Assembly: GCA_017398485.1 (NCBI GenBank)
Contig: JAFQFY010000050.1
Location: 1-59,991 of the forward strand
Source of the DNA: Clostridia bacterium
Lineage (GTDB): Bacteria > Bacillota > Clostridia > Oscillospirales > Acutalibacteraceae
Direction of reading: 5' to 3'
Length of the DNA stretch: 59,991 nt
In this document: positions 1 to 8,705 of the stretch, one piece after another
Numbering within the stretch: position 1 is the stretch's first letter
How the letters are laid out: each line of letters opens with the position of its first letter
The notes under the pieces: model-generated
Databases searched by the model: none
What the model was told of the DNA's origin: nothing
What the model saw: the letters and a program-made list of their open reading frames with translations, nothing else
Position numbers and translations under genes: made by a program

Positions 1-105
1 AGTAATCAGGTAAGATCCCATGAAGACTACATGGTTGATAGGCTGCGTGTGTAAGAGCGGTGACGCTTTTAGCTTGGCAGTACTAATAGATCGAGGGCTT
101 GACCT
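1..105 (+). rRNA. rrl: 23S ribosomal RNA, 3' end (partial)
   Basis: The first about 105 bases match the conserved 3' terminus of bacterial 23S rRNA, including the stretch around GGCAGTACTAATAGATCGAG and the final GGGCTTGACC. The gene enters from outside the window, so only the last helices are seen. The exact 3' end is estimated from the family and not from a mapped end. The following spacer (106-230) holds no tRNA or other recognisable gene. Confidence 0.93.
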
Positions 106-230
106 AACGGTCAAATCAATGCAAGAACGAATCATTTCAGGGTGCAGAGGGTGTGATGCCCCGATGCACACAGGTTCGCACGTTCACTTGTTCGCTTTAT
201 TCAGTTCTCAGGGCCCGAAAGAGTCCGAAT

Positions 231-429
<199 letters not shown>

Positions 430-525
430 ACTTAATTGCCACGCAGGGAACGATGCAAATGCCTGCGGCATTTGCCGGTCGTGGCGGTAATGAATAACGA
501 GAGCAGAGATGCGGCGCCACGACGA

Positions 526-593
526 GCGGCACCGGGACGATAGGTAGACGCTTACACAAGCAAAAGACCTCGTGCAACGCACGGGGTCTTTTT
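526..593 (+). repeat. Second, forward copy of the 5S 3' end with terminator T2
   Basis: Bases 526-559 repeat the last about 34 nt of 5S (319-351) with one inserted A, so this is a 5S 3'-end fragment and not a gene. It runs into a second terminator at 562-593 (AAAAGACCTCGTGC, loop AAC, GCACGGGGTCTTTT). The arms of T2 are those of T1 exchanged, so T2 reads as the reverse complement of T1. The 14-mer AGCAGAGATGCGGC lies just upstream at 502-515 and recurs with one change after tRNA-Lys. Confidence 0.75.
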
Positions 594-630
594 GTCTTCA
601 ATCTTCCCTCGGCAAATCTCCCCAAAAGCC

Positions 631-659
631 TTGACATCACGTGCCGTATCGGGTATAGT
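631..659 (+). promoter_or_regulatory. Promoter of the beta-helix gene
   Basis: TTGACA at 631-636, a 17-nt spacer and TATAGT at 654-659: a near-consensus sigma-A type promoter about 70 nt before the start codon. Confidence 0.8.
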
Positions 660-725
660 ATACGCGTAGCCATGAGCGTGACAACCAAACTTTACAAAAC
701 CGGTTACCGATAAGGAGTGGAGAAT

Positions 726-2156
726 ATGAGTAACGCGATCGTATCCACCGCCTACGAGGCGCCGATCACTTTTAACACCGCCGTGTTGTTCGGTGAGCAG
801 CACAGCCGCTTCGACGAGCAAGCCGAGGCGATGCGGCAACGGATTCTCAACGCCGAGGATCAAATCAAGCCCTCGGTCGACGGCGTGACCTATTACGTGT
901 CCTACAAAGGCGACGACACAAACGATGGTCGCACTCCCGAGACCGCGTGGCGCAGCACCCATCATCTGCGTGAGATAGCCGGAGAACTCGAAATGGGCTC
1001 CACCATCCTGTTTGAGCGCGGCGGCGTGTACCGTGGCACGATGTATATGCGCACGGGCATGCGCATCGGCGCCTACGGCGTCGGTCCCAAGCCGCAGCTC
1101 TACGGCAGCCACCACAACTACGCGGATGAAAAGTTCTGGAAAAAGACTGACGAGGAGAACGTCTGGCTGCTCGAAACCGGCCCCGAACAGGGCGATGTCG
1201 GCAACATCACCTTTGACTACGGCGTCATCAACGCCTCGACCTCGCGGCGCCTGTTCCGCGATCAGGTTATTGAGGATTTTGACTACTATTACGATCCCGA
1301 GCAGCACGCGGTCTATTTTTACCATTCTGCCGGCAATCCCGGCGGTATGTACAAGAGCATCGAGGTGACGGCGAGGGGAACGGGAGCGATCCTGCGTCGC
1401 TACGTGCCGGACGGCACCACCAACGACGTGGTCATCGACAACCTCTGCATGCGCTACGCGAACTTCGGCGTCAGCGCTGCCCTGTGCGAGAACATGACTG
1501 TCACCAACTGCGAGATCGGCTATATCGGCGGCTGTATGCACACCGAGCGCATCCGTTTGGGAAACGGCATCGAGTTTTTTAACGATCAGAAAAACATCAC
1601 GGTCAAAAACAACTGGATCTACCAGTGTTATGACACCGGCTACACCAATCAGGGCGGCAAGCTGCACGAAAACGTGCAGGTCAGCGATAATCTGGTTGAG
1701 TACTGCCACTATAATTTTGAGGTGTTTGTTGACAAGGACGGCGCGGTCAAGGACTCGGTGTACGAGAACAATATTCTGCGCTTCCCCGGATATGGCTTCG
1801 GCTCGTACAATCGCCGCGCGTATTACGAGAGATACAGCGGAAGAGAGACCAAAATCGGCGGTAACGAGGCAGGCAACATTCGCACCGGCTGGAAGGGTTG
1901 CAGCAGCGACAACTTCATTATCCGCAACAACATCTTTGACGGCGGCCGCTACAACATCGTTTACAGCCCGTGCTATGACGGCGTCAACGGTCCGACCTTT
2001 GTCGGCAACACGTGGGCACAGAAACCGGGCGGTCCGACGGTGTCCTACCCGACGGGTGAAAACGGCTACGAGATACCGGCTCCTTATGGCACGCTTGAGG
2101 CGATGCAGGAGGCGATCCTGCCGGTTGACCCCACCGCAATTTTAATCTGCGAATAA
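726..2156 (+). CDS. Right-handed beta-helix repeat protein, pectate-lyase-like fold
   Basis: A 476-residue protein with the opening typical of beta-helix carbohydrate-active proteins: YYVS..GDD.NDG..PETAW near residues 57-75, then the GSTILFERGGVYRG block, followed by repeated short beta-strand rungs rich in N, I and V (for example NDVVIDNLCMRYANFG, NITVKNNWIYQCYD). Family members are polysaccharide lyases, glycosidases or epimerases. No signal peptide is visible, so it may act on imported oligosaccharides in the cytosol. The ATG at 726 is preferred because AAGGAG (712-717) sits 8 nt before it; an in-frame GTG at 717 overlaps that ribosome site. It forms a single-gene unit with its own promoter and terminator. 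Substrate unknown. Confidence 0.72.
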   Translation: MSNAIVSTAYEAPITFNTAVLFGEQHSRFDEQAEAMRQRILNAEDQIKPSVDGVTYYVSYKGDDTNDGRTPETAWRSTHHLREIAGELEMGSTILFERGGVYRGTMYMRTGMRIGAYGVGPKPQLYGSHHNYADEKFWKKTDEENVWLLETGPEQGDVGNITFDYGVINASTSRRLFRDQVIEDFDYYYDPEQHAVYFYHSAGNPGGMYKSIEVTARGTGAILRRYVPDGTTNDVVIDNLCMRYANFGVSAALCENMTVTNCEIGYIGGCMHTERIRLGNGIEFFNDQKNITVKNNWIYQCYDTGYTNQGGKLHENVQVSDNLVEYCHYNFEVFVDKDGAVKDSVYENNILRFPGYGFGSYNRRAYYERYSGRETKIGGNEAGNIRTGWKGCSSDNFIIRNNIFDGGRYNIVYSPCYDGVNGPTFVGNTWAQKPGGPTVSYPTGENGYEIPAPYGTLEAMQEAILPVDPTAILICE

Positions 2157-2158
2157 AT

Positions 2159-2192
2159 AGCGCCCCTTGATCGGAATCAAGGGGCGTTTTTT
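2159..2192 (+). terminator. Terminator of the beta-helix gene
   Basis: CGCCCCTTGA and TCAAGGGGCG form a 10-bp GC-rich stem followed by six T residues, directly after the stop codon. Confidence 0.9.
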
Positions 2193-2226
2193 GCGCATGA
2201 CGGATTACAAAAAATGGAAAAAACTC

Positions 2227-2255
2227 TTGACAAAAAATGGCGCCAATGCTATTAT
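2227..2255 (+). promoter_or_regulatory. feo operon promoter
   Basis: TTGACA (2227-2232), 17-nt spacer, TATTAT (2250-2255). The inverted repeat at 2263-2280 starts 7 nt downstream and would overlap the transcription start, as expected for a repressor site. Confidence 0.75.
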
Positions 2256-2262
2256 ATCTACG

Positions 2263-2280
2263 AGTTAGCCTACGCTAACT
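2263..2280. promoter_or_regulatory. DtxR/IdeR-like operator, site 1
   Basis: AGTTAGC-ctac-GCTAACT is a perfect 7-bp inverted repeat. Its core GTTAG-N6-CTAAC matches the half-sites of iron-dependent repressors of the DtxR/IdeR family. Position just after the -10 box of an iron uptake operon supports iron-dependent repression. The regulator gene itself is not in the window. Confidence 0.65.
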
Positions 2281-2313
2281 GCAATTTGAGTATGATTTGG
2301 TGGTTGTGAAAGT

Positions 2314-2532
2314 ATGAATGTGAAGACGGCTGAACTCGGCAAGGAATATATTATCAAAAGCCTCGAAACCAACGACGAGGAGTTGGACGCATTCCTGTTC
2401 TCGCTCGGCTGTTACAGCGACGAGCCGATCACGGTGGTTTCCCGCCGCCGCGGCAGCTGCGTGGTGTCCATCAAGGACGGCCGCTACAACATCGACGATC
2501 AGCTGGCTGAGGCGATCATTCTTTATGAATGA
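2314..2532 (+). CDS. feoA: Ferrous iron transport protein A
   Basis: A 72-residue cytosolic FeoA domain, an SH3-like small barrel (GKEYIIKSL, DEPITVVSRRRGSCVVSIKDGRYNID) that works with FeoB in Fe2+ uptake. Length is normal for the family. It lies 125 nt before feoB under a promoter with a DtxR-like box. The ribosome binding site before ATG 2314 is weak (GGTGG further upstream), and a five-codon ATG reading frame at 2292 ends just before it; this may lower FeoA translation. Confidence 0.88.
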   Translation: MNVKTAELGKEYIIKSLETNDEELDAFLFSLGCYSDEPITVVSRRRGSCVVSIKDGRYNIDDQLAEAIILYE

Positions 2533-2569
2533 TGCCAATGAGCAGTCCGCTGATTGCTTTTTGCTAAGT

Positions 2570-2587
2570 GGTTAGCATAGACTAACC
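2570..2587. promoter_or_regulatory. DtxR/IdeR-like operator, site 2
   Basis: GGTTAG-cataga-CTAACC between feoA and feoB has the same GTTAG-N6-CTAAC core as the box before feoA. It suggests a second, internal point of iron control upstream of feoB. No strong separate promoter was recognised between the genes, so it may also act as a roadblock. Confidence 0.6.
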
Positions 2588-2657
2588 GAAAATCATTCCG
2601 TATTTTACCGGATATTCCGTAAAATAACCAATAAATAAAACCGAGGAGGAAACAAGA

Positions 2658-4667
2658 ATGAGAATTGCTTTTGCCGGTAACCCGAACAGCGGCAAAACCA
2701 CGATGTACAATGCGCTGACCGGTCGCAACGAAAAGGTCGGCAACTGGGCAGGCGTCACCGTGGACAAGAAGGAGGCGGCGATCAAGCGCTCCTACGCCGG
2801 TGACCGCGAGCTGATTGCGGTCGACCTGCCGGGCGCGTATTCGATGTCCCCGTTTACGTCGGAGGAGAGCATCACCAGTACATACGTCAAGAATGAAAAC
2901 CCCGACGCGATCATCAACATCGTCGACGCGACCAATCTCAGCCGCAGTCTGTTCTTCACGACGCAGCTGCTCGAGTTGGGCATTCCCGTGGTGGTTGCAC
3001 TCAACAAAGCGGACATCAACAAAAAGAAAGAAACTGTCATCGACACCGCCGCCCTGTCGGCGAAGCTCGGCTGTCCGGTGGTTGAGACGGCGTCTACCGC
3101 CGGCACCGGTCTTGCCGAGGTAGTCAAGGCGGCGATCGCGCAGAGCGGTAAAGAGCAGGCGGCGCCCTACATACAGGGCAACGTCGATCTGACCGACAAA
3201 AAGGCGGTCGAGGCGGCGGATCGCAAGCGCTTTGCTTTTGTTAACGGCATCGTTGCCGAGGTCGAGAGCCGCAAGATCCTCACCAAGGAGCACAACGTGC
3301 AGGACAAGATCGACGCGGTGCTCACTAACCCCATCGCGGGCTTGCTCATCTTCGCGGTGGTGATGTTCCTTGTGTTCCAGATCTCGCAGGCGTGGGTCGG
3401 TCCGTGGATCGCCGAGGGCTATGAGTTCGAAAACGGCACGGTCATCCCCGGCCTTGTGACACTTATCGATATGTTCAAGGAATGGGTCGGCGGTCTGCTT
3501 GAGGGCGGAAACCCGTTCCTCGTCGCACTGCTCACCGAGGGTATCATCGGCGGCGTCAGCGCGGTGGTCGGCTTCCTGCCGCTGGTGATGGTGATGTATT
3601 TCCTTATCGCGCTGCTTGAAGACTGCGGCTATATGGCGCGCGCGACGGTTGTTCTGGACCCGATCTTCAAAAAAGTCGGTTTGTCGGGCAAGTCGGTCAT
3701 CCCGTTTGTCATCGGGACCGGCTGTGCCATCCCCGGCGTCATGGCGTCTCGCACCATCCGCAACGAGCGTGAGCGCAACGCCACCGCGATGCTCGCCCCC
3801 TTTATGCCCTGCGGCGCGAAGCTGCCGGTCATCGGTCTGTTCGCCGGCGCATTTTTCGGCGAAGCGTCCTGGGTGGGCACGCTGATGTACTTTGTCGGCA
3901 TCATCATCATTCTGCTCGGCGCGTTGCTGGTCAACAAGATCGCCGGACATAAGAACCGCAAGTCGTTCTTTATCATCGAGCTACCGGAATACAAGGTGCC
4001 GTCGCTGTCGCGCGCGTGCATGTCGATGCTCAGCCGCGGTTGGGCGTATATCGTCAAGGCCGGTACCATCATTCTGCTGTGCAACGCGATCGTGTACATT
4101 ATGCAGGCGTTTAACTGGAACTTTGCGCTGGTCGAGGAGGGCGCGGAGAGCACCTCGATACTCGCCTCGGTTGCCGGCCCGATCGCGGTCGTGTTGGTGC
4201 CGATCATCGGCATCAAGGCGTGGCAGCTCGCCGCCGCCGCGGTGACCGGCTTCATCGCCAAGGAGAACGTCGTCGGCACGCTGGCGGTGTGCTACGGCAT
4301 CTCCAACCTCATCGACACCGAGGCTCTGGAAATGGCCGAGGGTGCCGGCGCTGAGGTTGCCGCCGTCTTCGGCATCACCAAGGTCGCCGCACTCGCGTAC
4401 CTGATGTTCAACCTCTTCACGCCGCCCTGCTTTGCGGCGATCGGCGCGATGAACGCCGAGATCAAGGATAAAAAATGGCTATGGGGCGGCATCGGCTTGC
4501 AGCTGTGCGTCGGCTTCACGGTCGGCTTCCTCGTCTACCAGATCGGCACCCTCATCACCACCGGTGCGCTCGGCGCCGGCTTCTGGGGCGGTCTCATCGC
4601 GGTGACGGCGATGGCGGCGATCGTTGCGTGGCTGATCATACGCGCGGACAGAAAGGCAAAAGGGTAA
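2658..4667 (+). CDS. feoB: Ferrous iron transporter B (GTP-dependent Fe2+ permease)
   Basis: A 669-residue inner-membrane protein. The N-terminal G domain carries GNPNSGKT (G1, residues 7-14), AGVTVD (G2), DLPGAY (G3) and NKAD (G4). A helical linker leads into two Gate regions with many membrane segments from about residue 220 onward, including the FeoB-type sequences GCAIPGVMASRTI and MLAPFMPCGAKLPV. AGGAGG lies 9 nt before ATG 2658. It is somewhat shorter than the E. coli protein (about 770) but usual for Clostridia. It is followed after 5 nt by the small FeoB-associated protein. Confidence 0.95.
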   Translation: MRIAFAGNPNSGKTTMYNALTGRNEKVGNWAGVTVDKKEAAIKRSYAGDRELIAVDLPGAYSMSPFTSEESITSTYVKNENPDAIINIVDATNLSRSLFFTTQLLELGIPVVVALNKADINKKKETVIDTAALSAKLGCPVVETASTAGTGLAEVVKAAIAQSGKEQAAPYIQGNVDLTDKKAVEAADRKRFAFVNGIVAEVESRKILTKEHNVQDKIDAVLTNPIAGLLIFAVVMFLVFQISQAWVGPWIAEGYEFENGTVIPGLVTLIDMFKEWVGGLLEGGNPFLVALLTEGIIGGVSAVVGFLPLVMVMYFLIALLEDCGYMARATVVLDPIFKKVGLSGKSVIPFVIGTGCAIPGVMASRTIRNERERNATAMLAPFMPCGAKLPVIGLFAGAFFGEASWVGTLMYFVGIIIILLGALLVNKIAGHKNRKSFFIIELPEYKVPSLSRACMSMLSRGWAYIVKAGTIILLCNAIVYIMQAFNWNFALVEEGAESTSILASVAGPIAVVLVPIIGIKAWQLAAAAVTGFIAKENVVGTLAVCYGISNLIDTEALEMAEGAGAEVAAVFGITKVAALAYLMFNLFTPPCFAAIGAMNAEIKDKKWLWGGIGLQLCVGFTVGFLVYQIGTLITTGALGAGFWGGLIAVTAMAAIVAWLIIRADRKAKG

Positions 4668-4672
4668 AAGCG

Positions 4673-4840
4673 ATGACGGACTATATTATTCTGGCGATCG
4701 TCGGCGCGATCATCGGCGCGGTCGTGTGGTATCTTTGCCGCGCTCGCCGCCGCGGCAAATGCGTCGGTTGTCCCGATGCCGCGACCTGCGCGGCGCGAAA
4801 AGGCGGCCGCGGTTGCGACTGCGGCTGTGACGGAAAATAA
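4673..4840 (+). CDS. FeoB-associated Cys-rich membrane protein
   Basis: A 55-residue protein with one N-terminal membrane helix (IILAIVGAIIGAVVWYL), a basic stretch and six C-terminal or juxtamembrane cysteines in a CVGCPDAATC and CDCGC pattern. This is the form of the FeoB-associated/FeoC-like small proteins found after feoB in Firmicutes. The cysteines may bind iron or an Fe-S cluster. ATG 4673 lies 5 nt after the feoB stop, so it is translationally linked to it. Confidence 0.82.
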   Translation: MTDYIILAIVGAIIGAVVWYLCRARRRGKCVGCPDAATCAARKGGRGCDCGCDGK

Positions 4841-4878
4841 ACAACGCCCTCTGCTCATAGAGCAGAGGGCGTTGTTTT
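4840..4878. terminator. Bidirectional terminator between feo operon and the DUF4062 gene
   Basis: AACAACGCCCTCTGCT pairs perfectly with 4861-4876 over a five-base loop; runs of T and A on the two sides allow termination of the feo transcript and of the convergent gene that ends at 4923. Confidence 0.88.
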
Positions 4879-4922
4879 TGCTTATACCGTTCGCACGGTG
4901 CGCCGCGCGTGTGTGTGGGCGC

Positions 4923-7900
4923 TCACGGCATGGTGAAGGGAGTGAGCAATTCGTCCACGCGTTCGAGCAGGGCGGTGAATTGAGGATACGCATTCTCGCG
5001 GCACAGTTCGCGGATGCGCCGTTTGAGGTCGTGGTCGGAATAGAGGACGGCGCCGTCCTCGAAGTTTTCGATCACGCCCGTTTCGAGATCATCGTACATC
5101 TGTTTTGCTTCGCTACCAGCATCGAAATCGGGTGCGGTGCGGTTGATGGCGCGCAGCGCCTCGACGGCGACCGCCACAACGGACATCACGCGCCATTGGA
5201 AAGCGGCATCCGCGGGCTGTTCGTCCTCGTCAAAGTATTCGTCCTCCATGGCGAATTTGTGTTTTTCTTCCGGGGGAATGAGCTTGTCGGGCGATATGGG
5301 CGGCGGTTCACCGACGTCGCCGATGCGCGGGTCGTTTTGCAACGCAGAGAGCAGGTGCACCGCCGTGAGAAATTCGGTGGTGTGCCAACGGCGCTTGTCC
5401 TCGGCGGCAGGCATGGCATCGTGCGCGGCGTAGAGCGCCAGCATGTGCTCGGAATAGCGCAGGCACAGCAGGTCACTGTACGCGGCGCTCGGTATCGCCG
5501 CCGCGTTCTCGCGCAAGAACGCAAACTGCTGCTCGTACACTGCCTGCGTTTCGGTGAGCAGGAAGGGCGCAGTCAGCTTGGTCAACTGTTCGCGCAACGC
5601 ATTGCAGAAAGTGAAATGGAATTGGAGAAAGTCGCGACGACCATCGGTGAAGCGCAGAGCACGTTCGGCGGCGCGGATGGCGTTGCGGCAGGTGGTGATA
5701 TTCTCCTCGGCTTCGGAAAAGGTGGAAAACGCGATCGCCGTCTCGGCGTCGTTGAGGAAGTCGGTGTATTTTTTGGCGGTCTCGTGGTATTCGAGGTCGC
5801 GATAGTCGTGCAACAGCGCGCAAAACACATCGGTCGGCGCCTCCTCGGCGGCGTCTTCGAGATCGAGGAACTCGGCCCAGGTTTTCATGTTGACGTTGAG
5901 CGCGGTTGCACGCATATACACCTTGCCGTAAAGAGGCAACAATATATCGCGGATGCGCGAGGCGCGCCCCGGAATGGCGCGGCTCATCTCGGCTACGGCG
6001 CAGAATACGCGCAAAAGACCGCGCTCGATGTTTTCGGTATAGTTGTCGAACAGCCGAGGCAGATCGTATGTGCAATCGGCGGCAAGCCACACGCCGAACA
6101 GTTGATGATAGGTGTTTTCGGGGTCGGAGAGAAACGCCTGCGCGAACGCTTTGCTGTCCATGGCATCGAAGCGCTGCTTCGTTTCCTCCGACACGTGTGC
6201 AAAGAACGCTCCGTCAAACAGCGCGACGGCGGCACGGCTCCATTGGGTGATGCGGGTTGGCGGTTCCCATTCGCCGCCGTTAAAGGACAGCAAGTCGACC
6301 ATATACCGCCCGTAACGCGCGCAGTTGATAAACCAGTCACGCACGAGGCTGATATAGGGGACAGCGGAGAGCGGCAGATCCTCGCAATGCTGCGCGAGCT
6401 GTTCGCATAGTGCGTCGAGTTCTTTTTTGACCTCTTGGACCAAGCATTCGTAGTCCCGAGCGCGTTGTTGCACCTCGCCGCGCGTATCACAATCTTCGCT
6501 CGCGAGCAGGTCGCCGCCGAACACGGAATTGAAGCGGAACAGCCGCCGCGTCTTGTCATGAAGTATGGCGTGTGCGCCGCCTTCGACCGTCTCGCCGCGC
6601 GCAACGTATTGCGGCAGGTTGTAGATCAGGCTGTGCAGCAGCGCGCGGTTACGCAGTTGCTGGCGGATGCCGCGGCGACGGTAGCGGCGCGTGCCGTCCC
6701 AGTAGGCGTTGATGATATAGTCGGTGATGAAATTATACAGCTTGCACTGGTTGGCAAAATAGAGGATATCGCTCGTGCGCAGAGGGTGGTTGTCCTCGAG
6801 CGCATACAGCGCGTCGAACAACCGACGGGACAACGCGGTGTCGTCCGACACGCCGTCGAGGTTGGTGAACACCAGGGCCTGCCGCAAGCATTTGTGAGCG
6901 AAATCGTAGCGCCCGTCGGCGCGCAGGATAAACACCTCCTGCAAATAGTGTCGCAGAAGCAGGAAGTTTTCTTCGTCGAAGTTGGTGGGATCAAGCGCTT
7001 TGAGCATCTCGATGGGTAAGCCGTAGGGCGCGGCGGCGATATGTTGCAGAGCCGTGTACAGCCGCTCGTCGATGCGCTCGCAGGCGAATTGTAAGAACCG
7101 ACGGCTGAACAACAGCAGGTCGTGCGAAATGCGCGTGCCCATGCCCTCGGTGAGCCGTTCGATGATGGCGAGCTGGGCGCGGTTGATGTCCTGCATGGAG
7201 GACTCTTTGTGCGCCACGTCAAATTCGGTCGCGTCCATTATGCGTAACGCCTGCACAGCGAGGTTGAGCTCCAGCGGCACCGATCGGCGTGCCACCTCGA
7301 CGAGGCGGTCTTCCACCTCGCGCGACAGTTCACGCTTGTTATATTTCAAGAGGATGTCGCGTATGATCTCGCGCATCTCTTGTTCGTCGATGTTGCCGAG
7401 CGCGAAGGATGGACAGCGTTCAAAGCGGCGCGGCAGGTTGATGGCAGGGGTGAAGCTGATGATGAACTGTAGGTTTTTATAGCTGCCTTGGGGGAGGAAC
7501 AGCAGCTTTTGCACGATCTCCCCGACGCGCAGCTTGTCGACCGCGTCGATGCCGAACAGCAGCGTCGGCAGGGCGGCGTCCTCGTATTCCAGGCACAGAC
7601 TTTCCTCGTAATCCTTCCACGCGTCGAAGCTGTCGGGCGAGCCTTGCGGCTTGCCGAGGGCGTGTTCGAGGTGGCGCACGATGCGTTGCAGCACCTCCAT
7701 GCCGGTGTCGACGTTTTCGGTCAGACCGCAGAAGATGGGGATGGCGCGTGCCGCGTCGTTTTGCTCACCCCATTCGACGAGCAGGCGGCTGAGCAGGGAG
7801 CTTTTGCCGGTGCCGGCGCGGTCGCGCAGGAAGATATACGACGCTTTTTCGTGTAACGCCTGCATGCAGCGGTCGAACAGACGTCGGCGGCTGCGAAAAC

Positions 7901-8561
7901 CCAGTGCCTTTTTCTGCATATAGGTGCGGTGTACGGTGAAATCCTGCGTGTTTTCATCCGGTAACGTGAGATTGTCGCGCAGATGTTGCCACAGCTTGTC
8001 AGTGAGCACCTCGGCAAACGGCAGGTTCTCCTCGCGGCTGATGATGCCGCGCGCCGTTCGGGTAAAATGCAGAATCTGCCCGTGTGCCAGTCGTGCGGCG
8101 AGCTTTTGCCGCAGAGCCGCCATCGTCGGTTCGGGCTGTACGCCTTCGCGGTCGATACAGCACACCACGGCGCGGCGGCGACACGCCTCGTCACGTAACG
8201 CGCCGTATTCGATCTCCAATTCGGCGATGCCGCAGGCTTTGTTTTCGGCGGTGAAACCGAATTCGCGCTCGGCGCGCTCGATGACCACGCTCGTAAGGGG
8301 ACGGTTGCAACGCTCGCCGAGCAGAATGATAAACGGCATCGGCGGCGCGGCCTCATCGCACGCTTCAAGGCAGGCAAGGACAGTTTTGGCGGCGGCGTTG
8401 TCGGCGCTTTCGGTGTCAATACCCCAGCGAAAATCTGTCATGTCGATCTCCTGCCCGTAGAACTTGCGCGTTCTTTGGTTCAGGCGAGGGCAGACCTGCT
8501 TGTTGAGTATATCGCGCGCGGCGTCCATATCTGCGAACGTGCCGGATACAAAAATTTTCAT
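4923..8561 (-). CDS. DUF4062 / STAND-type P-loop NTPase, candidate sensor protein
   Basis: A 1212-residue protein. Residues 1-110 form a DUF4062 domain (opening KIFVSGTFADMDAARDIL, with RWGID near 45-49 and LGERC near 81-85), a TIR/Toll-related Rossmann-like module. A P-loop follows at about 248-255 (RAGTGKSS), a Walker B-like LLFGIDAVD near 330 and an arginine-rich sensor region, then about 700 residues of alpha-helical, repeat-like sequence without a motif I can name. The layout DUF4062-NTPase-helical repeats is that of STAND signalling ATPases (compare NPHP3/TEP1 and bacterial antiviral STANDs). It diverges from the Clp-FtsH gene over a 145-bp region holding an inverted repeat, which suggests joint control. 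Ribosome site AGGAGG precedes ATG. Function in defence or stress is inference. Confidence 0.75.
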   Translation of the reverse strand: MKIFVSGTFADMDAARDILNKQVCPRLNQRTRKFYGQEIDMTDFRWGIDTESADNAAAKTVLACLEACDEAAPPMPFIILLGERCNRPLTSVVIERAEREFGFTAENKACGIAELEIEYGALRDEACRRRAVVCCIDREGVQPEPTMAALRQKLAARLAHGQILHFTRTARGIISREENLPFAEVLTDKLWQHLRDNLTLPDENTQDFTVHRTYMQKKALGFRSRRRLFDRCMQALHEKASYIFLRDRAGTGKSSLLSRLLVEWGEQNDAARAIPIFCGLTENVDTGMEVLQRIVRHLEHALGKPQGSPDSFDAWKDYEESLCLEYEDAALPTLLFGIDAVDKLRVGEIVQKLLFLPQGSYKNLQFIISFTPAINLPRRFERCPSFALGNIDEQEMREIIRDILLKYNKRELSREVEDRLVEVARRSVPLELNLAVQALRIMDATEFDVAHKESSMQDINRAQLAIIERLTEGMGTRISHDLLLFSRRFLQFACERIDERLYTALQHIAAAPYGLPIEMLKALDPTNFDEENFLLLRHYLQEVFILRADGRYDFAHKCLRQALVFTNLDGVSDDTALSRRLFDALYALEDNHPLRTSDILYFANQCKLYNFITDYIINAYWDGTRRYRRRGIRQQLRNRALLHSLIYNLPQYVARGETVEGGAHAILHDKTRRLFRFNSVFGGDLLASEDCDTRGEVQQRARDYECLVQEVKKELDALCEQLAQHCEDLPLSAVPYISLVRDWFINCARYGRYMVDLLSFNGGEWEPPTRITQWSRAAVALFDGAFFAHVSEETKQRFDAMDSKAFAQAFLSDPENTYHQLFGVWLAADCTYDLPRLFDNYTENIERGLLRVFCAVAEMSRAIPGRASRIRDILLPLYGKVYMRATALNVNMKTWAEFLDLEDAAEEAPTDVFCALLHDYRDLEYHETAKKYTDFLNDAETAIAFSTFSEAEENITTCRNAIRAAERALRFTDGRRDFLQFHFTFCNALREQLTKLTAPFLLTETQAVYEQQFAFLRENAAAIPSAAYSDLLCLRYSEHMLALYAAHDAMPAAEDKRRWHTTEFLTAVHLLSALQNDPRIGDVGEPPPISPDKLIPPEEKHKFAMEDEYFDEDEQPADAAFQWRVMSVVAVAVEALRAINRTAPDFDAGSEAKQMYDDLETGVIENFEDGAVLYSDHDLKRRIRELCRENAYPQFTALLERVDELLTPFTMP

Positions 8562-8617
8562 ACAGTCGCCCTCCTTTCGACCTTTTTACTAATTCTAACA
8601 CGTGCGTCGCCGTAATT

Positions 8618-8642
8618 CAACAGAAAATGCGGTTTTCTGTTG
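8618..8642. promoter_or_regulatory. Inverted repeat in the divergent intergenic region
   Basis: CAACAGAAAA (8618-8627) and TTTTCTGTTG (8633-8642) form a perfect 10-bp inverted repeat with a 5-nt spacer between the two divergent genes. The right arm touches a possible -35 box (TTGCAA, 8640-8645) paired with TATATT (8663-8668, spacer 17) for the rightward gene. It may be an operator for a shared regulator; a transcribed hairpin cannot be ruled out. Confidence 0.5.
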
Positions 8643-8705
8643 CAACCGTTTGAGCGGTATGATATATTTATACTATGTAATATGTAATATCGGAGGGACG
8701 CACAT

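Noticed and set aside
526..593. Second 5S rRNA gene
   Set aside because: Only the last about 34 nt are present; the diagnostic GAACACGG loop is missing.
717..725. GTG 717 as start of the beta-helix gene
   Set aside because: It overlaps the AAGGAG ribosome site that serves ATG 726.
2523..3950. 475-codon minus-strand frame opposite feoB
   Set aside because: Antisense shadow of a well-supported gene; composition is typical of GC-rich reverse frames. The same holds for 552-1709, 4776-6410, 14206-15384 and 56535-58241.
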